From NCBI RefSeq assembly GCF_037137055.1, contig NZ_JBBBNY010000002.1, forward strand, positions 372,001 through 436,000: a stretch of DNA of 64,000 nucleotides. Reading direction: 5' to 3'. The position numbers and the translations under genes are program-made. How positions within the stretch are numbered: the first letter of the stretch is position 1; each line of letters starts with the position of its first letter. This DNA comes from Frateuria_A yonginensis. GTDB lineage: Bacteria; Pseudomonadota; Gammaproteobacteria; Xanthomonadales; Rhodanobacteraceae. Shown here in pieces: positions 51,181 to 60,002 of this stretch. Below the pieces are notes generated by a model, which was given only the letters and a program-made list of their open reading frames with translations, made no database searches and was not told the origin of the DNA.

Positions 51181-52548
51181 TCACGCCTGCGGTTGGGTCA
51201 TCGATTCACTCGGCCCATTGCGGTGCTCCAACCAGCCGACAAGCTTGTCCAAGGCATAGCAGGCGAGTAGGCATTCGAAGCCCCGAAAAGGGATGCTGTA
51301 GCGCGGCTCGGACTGCAGCACGGCGTAAACGAGGGTGACGAAAAGGACAAGCAAAGCGACCGACCGGCCGATGGTGTTCGGGCTTTTCTTGCGCATGGTC
51401 AGGACGGTTCCCACCAGCGCAAGCACCATCAGCAGTGGGTTGAGCGCCCGACAAAGCGACACCAGCGCCCGCCATGCGGGATTCTCGGCAAAGGGGGAGT
51501 TCAGGGTGAGATAGACGTAAATATCCCCTTGTCCCATGCGGATGCTCCAGTCCCAAAGCAACGCCGGTTTGCCAAGGTACCAGCCGAAATATCGCATGGG
51601 GGCTTCGCTCATGCGCGCGACCATCCGCTGCAATCCCGCGCCGGGATCGGCGAGCATCAGATCCTGCTCCTGGCCGATCGCCCGCATGATCCGCGCGCCT
51701 TCTGGACGGCCGTCTACCGCCAGCCGATAGCCGGAGTGGTACTCCGGCCAGGAACCCTGCACTAAGTTGATGAGCGCGCGCCCTCCCGAGGAGGCGCCCG
51801 AGGGAAGCTGCAGGTTGCGAACGCCCCAGGTTGCCGGTAGAAGCAAGGCCCCGACGACCAGCGTCAGCCCGATGCGCCAGGAAAGCCGGCGTCTCACCAC
51901 CAGGAATGCGGCGAGCAACGGTGCGAACGGCAGCAGGACCGCGTTGGTGAGTCCGGCCAGCCCGAAAGTGATCCCCGCCGCTGACGTCCAGCGCCAACTC
52001 TCCCGGTGCAGGCCCACGTTCCAGAGCCAGAAAGCCAGTGCGGCGAGGAACCCGAACAAGGTCTCGCTGAGCACGAAGCTGGTAATGGTGATGCTGTGCG
52101 GCCAGATCGCCATTAGCACGCCTGCGCCGACGAGCCAGCCGTCGCGGATCCACCCGCGCGCGGCGCTCATCAACAAGACGACGGTCAGTGCGCCGAGCAG
52201 GCTCTGCGACATCAATACCGCCGCGTACCACCCATCGAAGCTGCCGGTCGCCACCATCCAGCCGGCAAGGAACAGCGGGTAGCCGGGGTCGCGGAAACTG
52301 TCCGGCATCACGGTGGCGCTACCCGGCTGGGCCATGGAGAACACCCCGTGCTGGACCAGATTCCAAGCGTATGCGTGGTACTGGATGGCATCCCCGCGGA
52401 TCGGGTGATACACCACGGCGTGGCTGACGTAGTACCAGCGCAGCAGGAAGGCGAGAGTGCCCACGAGCGCCAGCGCCAGCGACCATTTTCCGATTGTCCA
52501 TCGGATCGCCGGGCGGTCCCCGCCAGGCGGCTGCTCGAGTGTCGACAT
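51181..52548 (-). CDS. Family 39-like (ArnT/PMT superfamily) membrane glycosyltransferase
   Basis: A 455-residue protein with about ten spans. TM1 (WSLALALVGTLAFLLRW) is followed by the periplasmic loop RGDAIQYHAYAWNLV with the acidic residue expected of GT-C enzymes, then DSFRDPGYPLFLAGWM, which recalls the P-x-L region of GT39. It would use a polyprenyl-phosphate sugar at the periplasmic face. ATG at 52548 has AAGGGGGG upstream; longer in-frame starts are less likely. It reads toward the pilins and has no TPR tail, unlike the two GT-C paralogues. Confidence 0.82.
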   Translation of the reverse strand: MSTLEQPPGGDRPAIRWTIGKWSLALALVGTLAFLLRWYYVSHAVVYHPIRGDAIQYHAYAWNLVQHGVFSMAQPGSATVMPDSFRDPGYPLFLAGWMVATGSFDGWYAAVLMSQSLLGALTVVLLMSAARGWIRDGWLVGAGVLMAIWPHSITITSFVLSETLFGFLAALAFWLWNVGLHRESWRWTSAAGITFGLAGLTNAVLLPFAPLLAAFLVVRRRLSWRIGLTLVVGALLLPATWGVRNLQLPSGASSGGRALINLVQGSWPEYHSGYRLAVDGRPEGARIMRAIGQEQDLMLADPGAGLQRMVARMSEAPMRYFGWYLGKPALLWDWSIRMGQGDIYVYLTLNSPFAENPAWRALVSLCRALNPLLMVLALVGTVLTMRKKSPNTIGRSVALLVLFVTLVYAVLQSEPRYSIPFRGFECLLACYALDKLVGWLEHRNGPSESMTQPQA

Positions 52549-52672
52549 CGTCCCCCCTTCGTTGACGCGTGACATTACGCGGTTGGCTTGCCGTTGGCGA
52601 GGCTCATTCAGCGGTTGCGCCCGCATGTCGCCACCCCTTAACGTCCTCGTTTTCAGTCGCCAAGGGGTCGCC

Positions 52673-54778
52673 ATGAAACTGCTTGCCGCCGCTCTAGCCC
52701 TCGCGCTGTTGCCGACCGTGTCGGTCGCGGCCGAGGTCGAGGCCCGCACGCCGCATCCGTTCAACGTGCGGGACCTGGTCATGATGGATCGCGTGAGCGA
52801 TCCGCAGCTTTCGCCGGACGGTCGATATGCCGCCTTCGGCGTACGCAGCACGGATTACGCGGCCAACAAGGGCGTCAACGCGGTCTACGTGCTCGACCTC
52901 AAGAAGGGAGGCGAGCCGGTCAAGGTGGTGGACAAGGGCGGTTCGGCGCGCTGGTCGGCCGATGGGCGCAGCCTGTACTACGTGGCGCCCGCCGACGGCG
53001 TGGCCCAGCTGTGGCGGGTCGATCTCGGGACGGGGGCCGGTGGCCTGGATCCAGCCCGGCATGCGGCCCCGGTGCAGGTCAGCCACGCGCCGCTCGACCT
53101 GGGCGGCTACAAGCTCTCACCCGACGGCAAGAGCGTGCTGCTGTCCTACGAGGTCTACACCGATTGCGCCGATCTGGCCTGCACCAAGGAGCGCATCGAC
53201 GGCCGCGAGAAGAACAAGGCGACCGGCACCGTCTACGACAAGCTGTTCGTGCGCCACTGGGATACCTGGGCCAACGGCCGCCGCAACCAGCTCTTCATCG
53301 GCCACTTCGGTGCCGACGGCACGCTGCCGGCCGAACCCACCCCGCTCAGCCGCGGCATCGACGGCGATATTCCCAGCAAGCCCTTCGGCGACGACAGCGA
53401 GTTCGCCTTCTCGCCGGACGGCCGCACGGTGTACTTCGACGTGCGCATCGCCGGCACCAGCGAGCCGTGGTCGACGAATTTCGACGTCTATCGTGTCCCG
53501 GCCGACGGTTCGGACGCTCCGCAGAACCTCACCGCCGCGAACAAGGCCTGGGACGCCTATCCGGTGCCCTCGCCCGACGGCCGCACGCTTTACTATCTGG
53601 CCATGAAGGAGCCGGGCTTCGAGGCGGACCGGTTCGGCATCATGGCGATGGACCTGCAGAGCGGAGCCGTCCGCGAGGTCGATCCGCAATGGGACCGCTC
53701 GGCCGGCGCGCTATCGGTGAGCGGGGACGGCAAGACCCTGTACGCCACCGCCGACGACCGGGGCCAGCATCCGCTGTTCGCGATCGACGCGGCCAGCGGC
53801 AAGGTCACGCAACTGGTGGGCGAGGGCGCGGTGGACGGCTATTCGGTCGAGAATGGCCGGCTGCTGGTGGCCCGCGACGACCTCAAGCACCCGGTCGATC
53901 TCTACCTTGCCGATACCCGCGGCCGCGGCCTGAAGCAGGTCACCCGCTTCAACGCGGAGCGGCTCGGCAACGCGAAGATGGGCGACTTCGAATTCTTCAC
54001 TTTCAAGGGCTGGAACGACGAGCCGGTGCAGGGCTACGTGGTCAAGCCCGTGGGCTACAAGCGCGGGCAGAAGTACCCGGTCGCCTTCATCATCCACGGC
54101 GGCCCGCAGGGCGCCATGAGCAACAGCTGGAGCTATCGCTGGAACCCCCAGACCTACGCCGGGCAAGGGTTCGCCGTGGTCACCGTGAACTTCCATGGTT
54201 CCACCGGCTACGGCCAGGCGTTCACCGATTCGATCTCGGGCGACTGGGGCGGCAAGCCGCTGGAAGACCTCAAGGCCGGCTGGAAAGCCGCGCTGGAGAA
54301 GTACAGCTTCCTCGACGGCGACAACGCCTGCGCGCTGGGCGCCAGCTACGGCGGCTACATGGTCTACTGGATCGCCGGCGTGTGGAACCAGCCGTGGAAG
54401 TGCCTGGTCGACCACGACGGCGTGTTCGACGCGCGCATGATGTACTACGCCACCGAGGAGCTTTGGTTCGAGGAGAAGGAGAACGGAGGCACGCAGTTCG
54501 ACCATCCGGAGAACTACGAGCGCTTCAACCCGATCAACCACGTCAAGGACTGGCGCGTGCCGATGCTGGTGGTGCACAGCGGCCAGGACTTCCGCATCCC
54601 GATCACGCAGGGCCTGGGCGCCTTCACCGCGCTGCAGCGACGTGGCATTCCCAGCCAGTTCCTCACCTTCCCGGACGAGAACCACTGGGTGCTCAAGCCG
54701 CAGAACAGCGTGATGTGGCACGAGACGGTGAACGCCTGGCTCAAGCGCTGGACGGGCGGCGCGCCGTCCGGACAGTGA
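52673..54778 (+). CDS. S9-family prolyl oligopeptidase-like peptidase (dipeptidyl peptidase 5 type)
   Basis: A 701-residue exported serine peptidase (signal peptide MKLLAAALALALLPTVSVAA). An N-terminal beta-propeller (repeats such as QLSPDGRYAAFG, FSPDGRTVYFDV, PSPDGRTLYYLA) precedes the alpha/beta-hydrolase domain. The triad is S558 (GASYGGYM), D639 (SGQDFRI) and H671 (ENHWV); HGGPQGAMSN forms the oxyanion region. It likely trims peptides in the periplasm. It is divergent from the GT39-like gene and is followed by a strong terminator. Confidence 0.93.
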   Translation: MKLLAAALALALLPTVSVAAEVEARTPHPFNVRDLVMMDRVSDPQLSPDGRYAAFGVRSTDYAANKGVNAVYVLDLKKGGEPVKVVDKGGSARWSADGRSLYYVAPADGVAQLWRVDLGTGAGGLDPARHAAPVQVSHAPLDLGGYKLSPDGKSVLLSYEVYTDCADLACTKERIDGREKNKATGTVYDKLFVRHWDTWANGRRNQLFIGHFGADGTLPAEPTPLSRGIDGDIPSKPFGDDSEFAFSPDGRTVYFDVRIAGTSEPWSTNFDVYRVPADGSDAPQNLTAANKAWDAYPVPSPDGRTLYYLAMKEPGFEADRFGIMAMDLQSGAVREVDPQWDRSAGALSVSGDGKTLYATADDRGQHPLFAIDAASGKVTQLVGEGAVDGYSVENGRLLVARDDLKHPVDLYLADTRGRGLKQVTRFNAERLGNAKMGDFEFFTFKGWNDEPVQGYVVKPVGYKRGQKYPVAFIIHGGPQGAMSNSWSYRWNPQTYAGQGFAVVTVNFHGSTGYGQAFTDSISGDWGGKPLEDLKAGWKAALEKYSFLDGDNACALGASYGGYMVYWIAGVWNQPWKCLVDHDGVFDARMMYYATEELWFEEKENGGTQFDHPENYERFNPINHVKDWRVPMLVVHSGQDFRIPITQGLGAFTALQRRGIPSQFLTFPDENHWVLKPQNSVMWHETVNAWLKRWTGGAPSGQ

Positions 54779-54796
54779 CCGACGGCCGGGCATGAC

Positions 54797-54828
54797 GAAA
54801 AACGGCGGCCTCCGGGCCGCCGTTTTCG
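54797..54828. terminator. Bidirectional rho-independent terminator
   Basis: AAAACGGCGGCC, a 4-base loop and GGCCGCCGTTTT form a perfect 12-bp stem (54799-54810 with 54815-54826). The A-rich and T-rich ends give a T-tract on both strands. It serves the convergent S9 peptidase and corA genes. Confidence 0.88.
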
Positions 54829-54847
54829 TGGGGTCAGGTGGCGGGCG

Positions 54848-55861
54848 TCAGAGCCATTTCACGCGCTTGAGCCAGGCGTAGATGCCGCCCACCACGCCGA
54901 TCACGACCAGGATCACCAGCGGGTAGGCCCAGGGCTTGTCCAGCTCGGGCATGTGGGTGAAGTTCATGCCGTACCAGCTGGTGAGCAGGGTGGGGGCGGC
55001 CAGCATGGCGGCCCAGCCGGCGAGCTTCTTCATCACCTCGTTCTGGCCGAAGGTGACCAGCGAGAGGTTGACGTTGATCGCGGCGGCGAGCATCTCGCGC
55101 ATCGCGCTGATCGATTCGTTCACGCGGAAGACGTGGTCGTAGACGTCGCGGAAATACACGCGCAGCTCGTCGGGAATGAGCTGCGGATGCAGCCGTACCA
55201 GCTGGCTGGTGATGTCCTGCAGCGGCGCCACCGCCAGGCGCAGCGTCATCAGGTCGCGCTGCATGTCGTAGAGACGGCGCACGGTGCTGCGCTTGAAGGT
55301 CTCGGCGAAGATGTCCGCCTCCAGCCGGTGCAGCTCCTCGCGGAAGTCGCGCACGATGGGCAGCAGGTTGTCGACGATGAAGTCGAGCACGCCGTACAGG
55401 CCGTAGCTCGGCCCGTTGCGCATCAACTCGGGGGCCTGCTCGCAGCTGCGCCGCGCCGGTGCGTAGGAAAGCGAGGCGCCGTGGCGCACGGTGACCAGGT
55501 AGCGCGCGCCGAAGAAGATCTGCGTTTCGCCGAAGGCCAGGTTGCCGTCCACCAGTTGCGCCGTCTGCACCACCAGGAACAGCGAATCGCCGTAGGTCTC
55601 CAGCTTGGTGCGCTGATGCGCCTTGCGGGCGTCCTCGATGGCCAGGTCGTGCAGGTCGAACTCCTCCTGCAGCTTCAGCAGCAGCGCCGCGTCCGGCTCG
55701 TGCAGGCCCACCCACACGAAGGTGCCCGGCTCCTGCAGCACGTCGCTGATCCCGTCGAGGGTGACGTCGCCGATCCGGGTGCCGTCGCCGCGGTAGGCGA
55801 TGCAGTTGACGACCATGCCGTTGGCGGCGGGTGGGGTCACGGGCGGGTTGGCGCTGGGCAT
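54848..55861 (-). CDS. corA: CorA-family divalent cation transporter
   Basis: A 337-residue Mg2+/Co2+ channel protein. A large cytoplasmic N-terminal domain with the long helix (DFREELHRLEADIFAETFKR) leads to two C-terminal spans. The selectivity motif YGMNF follows the first span, and a basic tail ends the protein (LKRVKWL). Start at 55861 lacks a clear Shine-Dalgarno; an in-frame ATG at 55816 is an alternative. Confidence 0.93.
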   Translation of the reverse strand: MPSANPPVTPPAANGMVVNCIAYRGDGTRIGDVTLDGISDVLQEPGTFVWVGLHEPDAALLLKLQEEFDLHDLAIEDARKAHQRTKLETYGDSLFLVVQTAQLVDGNLAFGETQIFFGARYLVTVRHGASLSYAPARRSCEQAPELMRNGPSYGLYGVLDFIVDNLLPIVRDFREELHRLEADIFAETFKRSTVRRLYDMQRDLMTLRLAVAPLQDITSQLVRLHPQLIPDELRVYFRDVYDHVFRVNESISAMREMLAAAINVNLSLVTFGQNEVMKKLAGWAAMLAAPTLLTSWYGMNFTHMPELDKPWAYPLVILVVIGVVGGIYAWLKRVKWL

Positions 55862-55952
55862 CGGTGCATGATGCGCTGGCGGTCAGGGGCAAGCAACGGC
55901 GGGGCGGCAGAGAGCTGGCTGGACACCGGCTCGGGTGCACGCATCGAGCAGG

Positions 55953-55977
55953 GCATCGCGGGCAAGCTCGCTCCTAC
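55953..55977 (-). repeat. Single REP element
   Basis: On the minus strand it begins GTAGGAGCGAGCTTGCCCGC and ends GATGC, almost identical to the REP at 27946. No inverted partner is seen within 200 bases. The TAG stop of the DUF4105 gene lies within its GTAGGAGC. Confidence 0.75.
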
Positions 55978-57302
55978 ACGGGGTGGTGGCGTTGGCGGAA
56001 CGCCCAGGCCAGCGCCAGCCACACCGGCCAGGCGAACAAGAGCCAGGGCTGGTTCTGCTGGACGACGCCGGGGAGCAGGTGCAACCCGGCGGCCGCCAGC
56101 GCGGCGAGCAGCTGCGCCACCACGATGACCTGGGCCAGGCGTGATGCCGGCTGGCCTCGTCGCAACCGCCAGCAGCCGGGCAGCAGCGCGAACGCCAGGG
56201 GATTGAACAGCAGCAGGTTGGCGTTCGCCCAGGCGGCGTGATGGGTGGTCAGCAGCCACAGCACGAGCAGGCCGGTGCCGGCCAGCGCGGCGAACAGCAG
56301 GTACAGCGTGCCGGTCACGGCGAACCCTGTGGGCCAGTAGTGGCGGGCGAGCAGCAGCAGGGCGGCCAGGACGAGCCCGGCCAGGGCCAGTGGTGCGCGC
56401 AGGTCGGGTGCATCGGCCGGTGGCGTCTGGAGGCGGTTCGGTGCGAGGAGCTCACTGTCGAGCACCAGCGGGTGCGAGCCACCGGCGTCGCGGACCTGCG
56501 TGGCGGCCAGCTCGCGTGCCAGCACCGCGGGCAGGAAGCTCTCCTGCCAGGCGTTCAGCGGGCGATCGGCGTACGGGCCCAGGCCCAGGTCGAGCAGAAG
56601 CATCAGCCACGGCTGCGCGCTCATCAGCCGGTCGGTCTGCTGGCGATAGGTCATGCCGCCGGGGCGGGCGGTCAACTGGGCCTTCAGTACGCCGCCGAGG
56701 GCACGGTCGAGCGCATCCCGCACGCGGGTGGTGCAGTTGTCGACGTAGTAGTCGTAGTCGTAGCGGGCGTTCTCCGGGCGCAGGTTCCACAGCAGGAAAT
56801 CGCGCAGCGCGGCGGCCTGATCGGGCGCGAGCGCGAGGTGCTGGCGGGTGACCGAGCGGCCGGCCTGGATGTACCAGCTCTCGTCCAGTGCCGTGGGCGC
56901 GGCATCCATCAGGTAGTGCATGCGCCCGCGCGCGAAGTTGAGCAGGAAGCCGCGCTCGTCGAAGTCGAACACGCCGTAGTTGAAGTTCACCGCCTCGCCG
57001 CTGACGACGTCGCGCACTTCGATGGCGTCGTGGCCGAAGCGCTCCCAGTAGGTTTCGCCCGGTCCGTAGGTGACCAGCGACACCTCGAGGTTGGCGCCCG
57101 GGGCGTTGGCGACGCCGGCGCGGGCCGTAGGCAGGAGGCAGGCGAGCAGCAGCGTCAGCCAGATGAGCCAGGGGCTGCGGAAACCGGCCGGCCTTCCTGC
57201 CCGCCCCTCCGCGCCACAAAGCCGCCGGCCCCGCTCCCGGTGCGCAGGGAAAGGTGGGGAGGGCAGGGGGGAGGTCTGGATCGCCGGCGACCGCTCAGGC
57301 AT
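55974..57302 (-). CDS. DUF4105 (Lnb N-terminal periplasmic domain) membrane protein
   Basis: About 442 residues. After a hydrophobic segment (WLIWLTLLLACLLPTARA) comes a periplasmic DUF4105 domain: SLVTYGPGETYWERFGHDAI, VNFNYGVFDFDERGFLLNFA and YDYDYYVDNCTTRVRDALD with the cysteine expected for this papain-like fold. Four to five C-terminal spans follow. The first about 40 residues (PSPPFPAHRERGRR) look like translated repetitive DNA; no nearer ATG/GTG/TTG exists, so the true start may be non-canonical. It overlaps the corC stop by 8 bases. lnt is usual at this place; this protein is not Lnt. Confidence 0.78.
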   Translation of the reverse strand: MPERSPAIQTSPLPSPPFPAHRERGRRLCGAEGRAGRPAGFRSPWLIWLTLLLACLLPTARAGVANAPGANLEVSLVTYGPGETYWERFGHDAIEVRDVVSGEAVNFNYGVFDFDERGFLLNFARGRMHYLMDAAPTALDESWYIQAGRSVTRQHLALAPDQAAALRDFLLWNLRPENARYDYDYYVDNCTTRVRDALDRALGGVLKAQLTARPGGMTYRQQTDRLMSAQPWLMLLLDLGLGPYADRPLNAWQESFLPAVLARELAATQVRDAGGSHPLVLDSELLAPNRLQTPPADAPDLRAPLALAGLVLAALLLLARHYWPTGFAVTGTLYLLFAALAGTGLLVLWLLTTHHAAWANANLLLFNPLAFALLPGCWRLRRGQPASRLAQVIVVAQLLAALAAAGLHLLPGVVQQNQPWLLFAWPVWLALAWAFRQRHHPV

Positions 57303-58149
57303 CGCTGGTCTGCCGGCTCACGCGGAACTGCTGTACCCGCCGGTCGTCCGCCTCGGTCACCACGAACAGGTAGCCGCCGAAAACCACTTCCTCGCCCGCC
57401 TCGGGCAGGTGCCCGAACTCGGCCGTGGCCATGCCGCCGACGGTGTCGAACTCCTCGTCGGAGAAATGGGCGCCGGTGCGCTCGTTGAAGTCGGCGATCG
57501 GGGTGAGCGCGCTGACCAGCCAGTCGCCGCCCGGCAGCTCGTGCATCAGGCTGGGCTCGTCCTCCTCGTCGTGCTCGTCGTCGATCTCGCCGACGATCTG
57601 CTCGAGCACGTCCTCGATGGTGACCAGGCCGGCGACGCCGCCGTACTCGTCGACCACCAGCGCCATGTGGTTGCGCGAGCGCCGGAACTCGGCCAGCAGC
57701 ACGTTCAGCCGCATCGATTCGGGGATCAGCACGGCCGGGCGCAGGAGCAGCGCCAGGTTGAAACCTTCGCCGTCGCCGAAGTACTTGAGCAGGTCCTTGG
57801 CGAGCAGGATGCCGATGATCTCGTCTTTGTCCTCGCCGTGCACCGGGAAGCGCGAATGGCCGGACTCGACCACCTTGGCCAGCACTTCGTGCAGCGAGGC
57901 GTCCGCCGGGATCATGACGATCTGCGCGCGCGGCACCATCACGTCATCGACGCTCAGTTCAGTGACCTTGAGCGCGCCCTCGACCATGGCGAGGGTGTCG
58001 TTGGACAGCAGGCCGTTGGCCTGGGCGGCGCGCAACTCCTCGATCAGCTCGTCGCGGTTGCGCGGTTCGCCGGAAAACAGATGGCCCAGGCGATCCCACC
58101 AGGAACGGTGGAGGACCGGGCCGTTGGTACTGCCAGGGTCGTCGTTCAT
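57295..58149 (-). CDS. corC: CorC/YbeX family CBS-domain protein
   Basis: A 284-residue cytoplasmic protein with two CBS domains (MVPRAQIVMIPADASLHEVL and ALVVDEYGGVAGLVTIEDVL) and a C-terminal CorC/HlyC domain (VGGMATAEFGHLPEAGEEV). It is linked to Mg2+ handling or envelope integrity. ATG at 58149 is preferred over a TTG at 58164. It follows phoH-ybeY as in E. coli; the 237-base gap to ybeY holds only G/C-rich repetitive-looking sequence. Confidence 0.92.
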   Translation of the reverse strand: MNDDPGSTNGPVLHRSWWDRLGHLFSGEPRNRDELIEELRAAQANGLLSNDTLAMVEGALKVTELSVDDVMVPRAQIVMIPADASLHEVLAKVVESGHSRFPVHGEDKDEIIGILLAKDLLKYFGDGEGFNLALLLRPAVLIPESMRLNVLLAEFRRSRNHMALVVDEYGGVAGLVTIEDVLEQIVGEIDDEHDEEDEPSLMHELPGGDWLVSALTPIADFNERTGAHFSDEEFDTVGGMATAEFGHLPEAGEEVVFGGYLFVVTEADDRRVQQFRVSRQTSDA

Positions 58150-58386
58150 CAACTCGTTTTGCAACGGCCCGCGGACGGGCGGAAGCCCGGAGTCTAGCGG
58201 AAAAAGCGTGACGATTCAGGGCACAAGCGGACGGCTGGCGGCGCTGGAAGCCGCTCCGGCCGGGGCGGGGCAGGGAGCAGGGGCCAAGCTTGCCTCGTGG
58301 CCATGGGCGCGGCTGTCCAGGAGCGGCGCACCCGGCGCAAGGCCCGCCTGCCCCTGTTCCCGCCTACGGGAGAGGCAGCCAACGCG

Positions 58387-58905
58387 TCAGGCGTAGGGGT
58401 CGGCGATGCCCAGGCCGGCCAGGACGCGGGTTTCCAGTGCCTCCATCGCCTCGGCCTCCGCGTCCTCGATGTGGTCGTAGCCCAGCAGGTGCAGGGTGCC
58501 GTGCACGGTCAGGTGGGCCCAGTGATCGCGCGGGCGCTTGTGCTGCTCGGTCGCCTCGCGCAGCACCACCGGCGCGCAGATCGCCAGGTCGCCGAGCAGG
58601 GGCAGGTCCACGCCGGGCGGCAGCTCGGCGGGAAAGGAGAGCACGTTGGTCGCGTAGTCCCTGCCCCGGTAGTCGCGGTTGAGGGTGCGGCCTTCGTCAG
58701 AGCCGACGACGCGGATGGCGACTTCCGCCGGCTTGCGCCGGCCGGCGCCTTGCAGCGCCGCCGCCACCCACTGGCGGAAACTGGCCGGCGAGGGCACGCC
58801 TGCGCGGGACACGCCATAGCTCACGGACAGCCGGGGAGCGGACAAACGGGTGCCGCGCCCGGGCCTGCCAGCCGGCGGGTGCCGGGCGCCGGCCCTGGCG
58901 CTCAC
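58387..58905 (-). CDS. ybeY: Endoribonuclease YbeY
   Basis: About 172 residues. The zinc motif HGTLHLLGYDH and the segment NRDYRGRDYATNVLSFPAE identify YbeY, which acts in 16S rRNA maturation and ribosome quality control. The GTG at 58905 overlaps the phoH stop in GTGA and gives a 20-residue extra N-terminus; a TTG at 58845 would start nearer the conserved part (SAPRLSVSYG). Confidence 0.92.
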   Translation of the reverse strand: MSARAGARHPPAGRPGRGTRLSAPRLSVSYGVSRAGVPSPASFRQWVAAALQGAGRRKPAEVAIRVVGSDEGRTLNRDYRGRDYATNVLSFPAELPPGVDLPLLGDLAICAPVVLREATEQHKRPRDHWAHLTVHGTLHLLGYDHIEDAEAEAMEALETRVLAGLGIADPYA

Positions 58906-59915
58906 GCGGCGCCGCCCTTGGGCTTGCCCGCGGCTGCCTGTTCCTCGTTGCCCGCCTGCTCGAACGCCTCGTACGCGCGCACGATCTTGGCCACCAGCGG
59001 ATGGCGCACCACGTCGCGCGAGGTGAAGAAGGTGAAGCTGATGCCGCTGACATCGCGCAGCACTTCCACCGCGTGGCGCAGGCCGGAGCGGATGTGCCGG
59101 GGCAGGTCGATCTGGCTGACGTCGCCGGTGATCACCGCCACCGAGCCGAAGCCGATGCGGGTGAGGAACATCTTCATCTGCTCGACGGTGGTGTTCTGCG
59201 CTTCGTCGAGGATCACGTAGGAGTCGTTGAGGGTGCGTCCACGCATGTAGGCCAGCGGGGCGATCTCGATGACGTTGCGCTCGATCAGCTTGGCAACCTT
59301 CTCGAAACCGAGCATTTCGTAGAGCGCGTCGTACAGCGGCCGCAGGTACGGGTCGACCTTCTGGCTGAGGTCGCCCGGCAGGAAGCCCAGCTTCTCGCCG
59401 GCCTCCACCGCCGGACGCACCAGCAGCAGGCGCTGCACGCGGTTGGCCTCCAGTGCCTCCACCGCGCTGGCGACCGCGAGATAGGTCTTGCCGGTGCCGG
59501 CCGGGCCCACGCCGAAGTTGATGTCGTGGGTGGTGATGGCGTGCAGGTAGCGCGCCTGGTTCGGGCCGCGCCCCTTGATCACGCCGCGCTTGACCTTGAT
59601 GACCACTTCCTGCGCGGCTTCGGCCGCCTCTTCGACCATCGCCTCGATGCCCGATTCGGCCAGGTGCAGGTTGACCCGCGCGCCGGTCAGCGTTTCCTCC
59701 TCGGTGGCCGCGTACAGCGAACGCAGCACTTTCTCGGCGGCGCGCGTCGGGGCGGCGTCGCCGATCACCTGGAACAGGTTGCCGCGACGGTTGATCTCCA
59801 CACCGAGCCGCAACTCGACCTGGCGCAGGTGCTCGTCGAAGGGCCCGCACAGGTTGGCGAGCCGGGCGTTGTCTTCCGGGTCGAGGGCGAAATCGCGTTC
59901 GTTGAGTTCACTCAT
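58902..59915 (-). CDS. phoH: PhoH-family ATPase (YbeZ)
   Basis: A 337-residue PhoH-like ATPase. Walker A is GPAGTGKTYLA, Walker B YVILDEAQNTT; an N-terminal KH-like region precedes it (ELRLGVEINRRGNLFQVIG). It works with YbeY in RNA metabolism. ATG at 59915 is the family start; the frame is open far upstream into the exporter regulator region but not conserved. Confidence 0.94.
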   Translation of the reverse strand: MSELNERDFALDPEDNARLANLCGPFDEHLRQVELRLGVEINRRGNLFQVIGDAAPTRAAEKVLRSLYAATEEETLTGARVNLHLAESGIEAMVEEAAEAAQEVVIKVKRGVIKGRGPNQARYLHAITTHDINFGVGPAGTGKTYLAVASAVEALEANRVQRLLLVRPAVEAGEKLGFLPGDLSQKVDPYLRPLYDALYEMLGFEKVAKLIERNVIEIAPLAYMRGRTLNDSYVILDEAQNTTVEQMKMFLTRIGFGSVAVITGDVSQIDLPRHIRSGLRHAVEVLRDVSGISFTFFTSRDVVRHPLVAKIVRAYEAFEQAGNEEQAAAGKPKGGAA

Positions 59916-59967
59916 AAGGGCGCGAGGGTAGCGCGGCCCCGGTGCAAGAACCATCGCTGGCGCCCGC

Positions 59968-59998
59968 TTGCAGGAAATTAATCCTGGAATTAATTTCC
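59968..59998 (+). promoter_or_regulatory. Promoter and operator of the TetR-exporter operon
   Basis: GGAAATTAAT (59973-59982), 6 bases, and ATTAATTTCC (59989-59998) form a perfect 10-bp dyad in an otherwise G/C-rich region. It covers a candidate promoter, TTGCAG (59968-59973), 17 bases, TAATTT (59991-59996). A transcript would start at about 60003, at the TetR ATG itself, so the mRNA may be leaderless. This fits TetR autorepression. Confidence 0.7.
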
Positions 59999-60002
59999 GC
60001 GC

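Noticed and set aside
39617..52548. Prophage or genomic island with integrase
   Set aside because: No integrase, transposase, tRNA or attachment repeats are visible around the glycan cluster.
58200..58386. Further REP copies between corC and ybeY
   Set aside because: Some AGCAGGGGCCAAGCTTGCC-like similarity exists but the core GTAGGAGCGAGC is missing, so I cannot assign it.
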